This document shows positions 60,905 to 64,000 of a stretch of 64,000 nt of DNA, piece after piece. Each line of letters begins with the position of its first letter. Position 1 is the first letter of the stretch. The translations under genes and the position numbers were made by a program. The notes under the pieces were generated by a model. It saw only the letters and a list, made by a program, of their open reading frames with translations, ran no database searches and had not been told where the DNA came from. Source of the DNA: an uncultured Ruminococcus sp. (GTDB lineage Bacteria; Bacillota; Clostridia; Oscillospirales; Ruminococcaceae); NCBI GenBank assembly GCA_900318825.1, contig ONMB01000005.1:1-64000 (forward strand), given 5' to 3'.

Positions 60905-61726
60905 ATGGATTACAGTATAAAGAACAAAAACATTATCCTTTCAGAACCGGATCTCGATCTCGACGAGACTCTCGACTGCGGACAGGCTTTCAGGTGGAAG
61001 AAAATAAGCTCCGACTATGAGTGTACATATACAGGCAGATTTCTCAACGACAGCCTTACCGTCTCACAGACAAGCCGCGGGTGCTTTATTCTCCACGACG
61101 TGACCGAGGAGGAATTTCTCGGCAAATGGGTGGATTACTTCGACCTCGGCACCGATTACACTGAACTGAAAAGACAGTTCTCAGAGGACGAAACTCTCTC
61201 AAAAGCCTGCAATTTCGCCGGCGGTATCAGGCTTCTCCGTCAGAACAGCTGGGAGTGTCTTATTTCCTTCATTATTTCCCAGAACAACAACATACCGCGT
61301 ATCAAAGGCATCATAGACCGACTTTGTGAACACTACGATGACCGTTTCCCTGAAGCTGAAGAGCTCGCCGCTGAGACTCCGGACTCACTCACATACCTCA
61401 GGAGCGGTTTCCGGGCAAAGTATCTCTGCGACGCAGCTTCGCGCACGGCACAAGGTCTCACTGACCTGAATGCCATTGCCGCAATGCCTATCGACGAAGC
61501 AAGAAGTGCTCTCAAGGCAATAAAAGGCGTAGGTCCCAAAGTCGCTGAATGTGTGCTTCTCTTCGGTATGCACAGGACCGAAGCATTTCCCGTAGATGTG
61601 TGGATAAAACGCGTACTTGCTGAGTATTACCCGAACGGTTTCCCGGCATTTGCTGCACAGAACGCCGGTATCGCTCAGCAGTACCTGTTCCACTACATAC
61701 GCAGTATTTCAGGCAGAACTGAATAA
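60905..61726 (+). CDS. ogg: 8-oxoguanine DNA glycosylase/AP lyase (OGG1 type)
   Basis: Removes oxidised guanine from DNA. The 273-residue protein has the N-terminal OGG domain (DLDLDETLDCGQAFRWKK), the HhH-GPD core with SFIISQNNNIPRIKGIIDRLC, and GVGPKVAECVLLFGMHRTEAFPVDVW with the catalytic lysine and the FPVDVW aspartate. The ATG has AGGAGC seven bases upstream. Transcribed divergently from the TPM gene. A clear -35/-10 pair is not seen just upstream. Confidence 0.95.
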   Translation: MDYSIKNKNIILSEPDLDLDETLDCGQAFRWKKISSDYECTYTGRFLNDSLTVSQTSRGCFILHDVTEEEFLGKWVDYFDLGTDYTELKRQFSEDETLSKACNFAGGIRLLRQNSWECLISFIISQNNNIPRIKGIIDRLCEHYDDRFPEAEELAAETPDSLTYLRSGFRAKYLCDAASRTAQGLTDLNAIAAMPIDEARSALKAIKGVGPKVAECVLLFGMHRTEAFPVDVWIKRVLAEYYPNGFPAFAAQNAGIAQQYLFHYIRSISGRTE

Positions 61727-61775
61727 ACGCCCATGATCCGTCCATAATCATTGTAAAACGATAATGGAGGATATT

Positions 61776-62027
61776 ATGCTAAAAGGTGTGAACAAAACTA
61801 TAATCGAAGTCAATAATCCCGACAGTATCTACTTTGAAAAGGCGGTATTCTACCTCAGACCTCACGTCAGAACTCTTCCCGAAGAGATAACGGCTGACGA
61901 GATCTCTCAATACATCTCACAGATCGGTCCTTCCTGCGGCAGAGGAAGAAAACGAAAGTTCTTTATCCTGCTCGCTGCCTTAGCTTTGACCGCAGCCGCA
62001 GTCATACTCTTCCTGATACTGCACTGA
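61776..62027 (+). CDS. Small tail-anchored membrane protein (83 aa)
   Basis: Not recognised. A soluble region of about 55 residues (MLKGVNKTIIEVNNPDSIYFEKAV) is followed by a basic stretch (GRGRKRK) and a C-terminal helix (FFILLAALALTAAAVILFLIL). The ATG at 61776 has GGAGG five bases upstream; an ATG four codons earlier overlaps that site. Tail-anchored form suggests a cytoplasmic domain held to the membrane. Function unknown. Confidence 0.72.
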   Translation: MLKGVNKTIIEVNNPDSIYFEKAVFYLRPHVRTLPEEITADEISQYISQIGPSCGRGRKRKFFILLAALALTAAAVILFLILH

Positions 62028-62037
62028 GTACGAAGTA

Positions 62038-62066
62038 TTGCTATTTCTGTGATACTGTGATATAAT
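62038..62066 (+). promoter_or_regulatory. Promoter of the AraC-family regulator gene
   Basis: TTGCTA, 17-bp spacer, TATAAT. Confidence 0.75.
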
Positions 62067-62146
62067 TGTTTCAAAAGCTGACCTGCTCAACTATCATATG
62101 AGCCAGAGCGTTCCATTTATTCAGATTTTTTCAAGGAGCCACTATT

Positions 62147-63010
62147 ATGGACCAGCACGACGACAAGTCTTTCAGAGACGATCTCTCAAAGCGTATCATA
62201 AATACCCCAGGTCCTGCCGCTAAAAATGCCTTCTTCTACGTTCAGGAAACAGGCTGCGTCAAAGCCGGAGGAGCTTCCTCTGCCCAGCGTCAGGATCTTG
62301 ATTCCTTCCTCATAGTTGCAGTTGCTGACGGCAGCGGTACCCTCAATTACAAGGGCGATACCTACCCGCTCTCAAAAGGCGACTGCTTCTTCATCGACTG
62401 CCGCGAAGCCCACTTCTATAAAAGCTCTGACAAGGAGCCATGGGAGCTTCTGTGGGTTCATTTCAACGGAAGCACCTCACAGCAGTATTACGACTTCTTC
62501 CTATCGCAGTCAAAGAACGTTTTTCACCCGGCGTTCTTCGACAAGGCAGTCTCAATACTGTCCGAGATCATAAGCATCAACGAGGCAAGAGATCAGAACT
62601 CCGAGATAATTTCATCAATGCTCATAGTTGAACTGCTCACTCTCGCCCTTACCTCAAACAACTACGATCAGATGTACGACTCTGCCCTTAAACAAAAGCT
62701 CGCCTCGGTACACGAATACATCGACTCACATTTCAGCGACGATCTTTCCCTCGAAAAGCTCGCCTCGGAATTCTACATAAGCAAGTTCTACCTCACGCGG
62801 GAATACAAGAAAATATACGGTATGACTATCTTCCAGCATATCATAACCGCAAGGATTAATTACGGAAAATCCCTCCTGCGCTTCTCAGAAAAATCAGTTG
62901 AGGAGATAGCACACCTCTGTGGCTTCAACGATCAGAGCTACTTTGCAAGGCAGTTCAAGAAATCTGAAAACCTTACCTGCTTCGCCTACCGCAAGATGTG
63001 GAGGGGCTGA
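62147..63010 (+). CDS. AraC-family transcriptional regulator
   Basis: 287 residues: an N-terminal cupin-like sensor domain (FLIVAVADGSGTLNYKGDTYPLSKGDCFFID), a linker, and a C-terminal AraC/XylS pair of helix-turn-helices (LSLEKLASEFYISKFYLTREYKKIYG and SVEEIAHLCGFNDQSYFARQFKK). Members commonly sense a sugar and activate nearby carbohydrate genes, but no sugar operon adjoins it; the GH2 gene is 2.3 kb away on the other strand. Own promoter and terminator. Confidence 0.93.
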   Translation: MDQHDDKSFRDDLSKRIINTPGPAAKNAFFYVQETGCVKAGGASSAQRQDLDSFLIVAVADGSGTLNYKGDTYPLSKGDCFFIDCREAHFYKSSDKEPWELLWVHFNGSTSQQYYDFFLSQSKNVFHPAFFDKAVSILSEIISINEARDQNSEIISSMLIVELLTLALTSNNYDQMYDSALKQKLASVHEYIDSHFSDDLSLEKLASEFYISKFYLTREYKKIYGMTIFQHIITARINYGKSLLRFSEKSVEEIAHLCGFNDQSYFARQFKKSENLTCFAYRKMWRG

Positions 63011-63020
63011 AATATAACAA

Positions 63021-63045
63021 AAACCCACAGCATAGCTGTGGGTTT
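63021..63045 (+). terminator. Terminator of the AraC-family gene, possibly also of rnpB
   Basis: AAAACCCACAGC, ATA loop, GCTGTGGGTTTT: perfect arms flanked by A and T runs on both strands. Confidence 0.85.
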
Positions 63046-63070
63046 TGTTCTTATTGCTCTGCAATAAAGT

Positions 63071-63412
63071 GACCAGACCGATAAGCCGGGTTCTGTCGTG
63101 TGCGGTAATTTATCTACGCTTACCGTCGCCGGCAAGCTCAAGCCGTCATTACTGTACGTCCGCCGAGCAGACGTTAAGACGCACAATACCAATAGACGTT
63201 GCATCGGATAGGGTTTACATAGCAGCACAGTCTCCTGTACTCTGGTGAGCTCTTACCTCGCCTTTCCACCATCACCGCCCCGGAGGACGGCAGTATATCT
63301 CTGTTGCACTTGCCCTAAGGTCGCCCTCGGCTGCCGTTAGCAGCTACCCTGCTCTATGATGCCCGGACTTTCCTCATAAACTAAAACGTTTCCGCTACCG
63401 CATAGTCTGCTC
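63071..63412 (-). ncRNA. rnpB: RNase P RNA (bacterial class A-like)
   Basis: Catalytic RNA that trims the 5' leaders of tRNA precursors. The minus strand has the conserved GAGGAAAGTCCGGGC block near the 5' end, a GGGCAAGTGCAACAGAGA segment, GGTAAGAGCTCACC, and the 3' block ACAGAACCCGGCTTAT. P1 pairs GAGCAGAC at the 5' end with GTCTGGTC at the 3' end (one mismatch), which fixes both boundaries to within a few bases. Length is about 342 nt. Confidence 0.95.
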
Positions 63413-63419
63413 ACATAAG

Positions 63420-63448
63420 ATATTAACATATTCTCGCAAATTTGTCAA
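63420..63448 (-). promoter_or_regulatory. Promoter of rnpB
   Basis: Minus strand TTGACA, 17-bp spacer, TAATAT, ending 7 bp before the RNA 5' end. The -35 hexamer contains the TGA stop of the upstream PH-like gene. Confidence 0.85.
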
Positions 63449-64000
63449 GCGTTGATATAACCGACGAGTTCTATGTCAAGGAGCTGGGATATCGTCTGTA
63501 TATCCTTTATGGAAAGAGCACGGACCTTATGGCGGCGCTTGACCTCGCCCTCAAACCAGAAGCTCAGGCTTCCTCTCCTGCCAATTTTCTGAAAAATCGT
63601 CTGTTCGAGCTCGACCTTTACCAGCTTTCTGCGGTCTGCAATGACCGTATGGTAGGTCGTGAAATGACTGTACCGGAGCTTTATTCGGTCGTCGTATATC
63701 GAAACGCCGCTCGTAAAGAACGACACTGTTTTGACAGCTATAAGCCATACCGCCGGTACCTCAGCCATTATCGCAACGAAAATGGTGAGGGTGTCAAAAA
63801 ACGGCAGTGCCGTCGGAACTATCATATACACCGGTACAAGTGAAGCGCTGATGATGACCGGTATCCACACATACTGCCAGAAGCCGGTCCATACAGGCTT
63901 GAAGCGGTCGTTATCACCACGGTTTATGCCAATCTTGGACAGTTCATCGTGTATGCCGCTCTCACGTCTTACCGGGAGCAGTACAGGCAGGCTCTTACGA
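63445..64000 (-). CDS. Bacterial PH-domain-like membrane protein (5' end outside window)
   Basis: The minus-strand frame is open from the window edge to the TGA at 63445-63447, giving 185 residues. It has a membrane pair (VIISASLVPVYMIVPTALPFF and FVAIMAEVPAVWLIAVK) followed by a beta-rich domain (SGVSIYDDRIKLRYSHFTTYHTVIADRRKLVKVELEQTIFQK) that resembles the bacterial PH/DUF304 domain of YdbS/YdbT-like proteins. Upstream in-frame residues read KIGINRGDNDRFKPVWTGFWQYVWIP, so an internal GTG start is unlikely. Function unknown. Confidence 0.75.
   Translation of the reverse strand, partial: RKSLPVLLPVRRESGIHDELSKIGINRGDNDRFKPVWTGFWQYVWIPVIISASLVPVYMIVPTALPFFDTLTIFVAIMAEVPAVWLIAVKTVSFFTSGVSIYDDRIKLRYSHFTTYHTVIADRRKLVKVELEQTIFQKIGRRGSLSFWFEGEVKRRHKVRALSIKDIQTISQLLDIELVGYINA

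Overview
The window looks like chromosomal DNA from a Ruminococcus-type member of the Oscillospiraceae (low-to-moderate GC Firmicutes). The evidence is gene content: a glgBCDA glycogen operon with split GlgC/GlgD subunits, a type III glutamine synthetase, two extracellular proteins with dockerin-type calcium loops (a BspA-like leucine-rich-repeat protein and a GDSL/CE2-like esterase), SpoIIE and SpoIID-domain proteins, and strong TTGACA-17-TATAAT promoters. I see no prophage, insertion sequence, CRISPR array or defence island. It is mostly core metabolism with small lineage-specific inserts.

Layout. 1-9.4 kb: a partial asparagine synthetase, a CPA2 antiporter, a DinB-like gene broken by an in-frame stop, then glgB-glgC-glgD-glgA on the minus strand. 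9.5-18.3 kb: spoIIE with an unusual 21-bp-spaced promoter, a small membrane protein, and a tight minus-strand operon mscS-like / phosphoesterase / two flavoproteins / 89-aa protein / rsmA. 18.4-21.2 kb: tRNA-Arg(CCU), a three-unit tandem repeat with an exact 115-bp period, pta, cyclophilin and a TDILGRV-repeat membrane protein. 21.2-34.1 kb: the dockerin LRR protein, gltX-metG, a giant membrane protein fusing an apparently inactivated M4-type peptidase to a VWA domain, a zinc-ribbon membrane protein and the dockerin esterase. 34.1-37 kb: a three-gene cluster of peptidoglycan-binding, SpoIID and acidic/Ig-like proteins. 37-42.3 kb: pyridoxal kinase, glnN, TfoX-like, HAD phosphatase, corrinoid adenosyltransferase.

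42.3-47.8 kb is a glycolytic operon (pgk ... tpiA, gpmI) interrupted by four small genes of unknown function. Its promoter carries a near-perfect Rex-type operator, suggesting redox (NADH/NAD+) control. 47.9-51.7 kb: two small membrane proteins, maf, a DUF1015 protein, tcdA and an ECF transporter S component. 52-55.7 kb: tRNA-Gln(UUG), a MATE transporter, and an ACT-domain protein cotranscribed with a homoserine dehydrogenase whose own ACT domain looks shortened. 55.7-60.8 kb: a PC4-like protein, a small unknown, and a TPM / GH2 / small alarmone synthetase operon. 60.9-64 kb: an OGG1-type glycosylase, a small tail-anchored protein, an AraC regulator, the RNase P RNA and a partial PH-domain-like membrane protein.

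The best candidates for something undescribed are the degenerate M4-VWA fusion, the 115-bp repeat with partly compensatory hairpin changes beside tRNA-Arg, the inserted genes in the glycolytic operon, and the TDILGRV-repeat protein. Everything here was read by eye. No alignments, HMM searches or folding programs were run.
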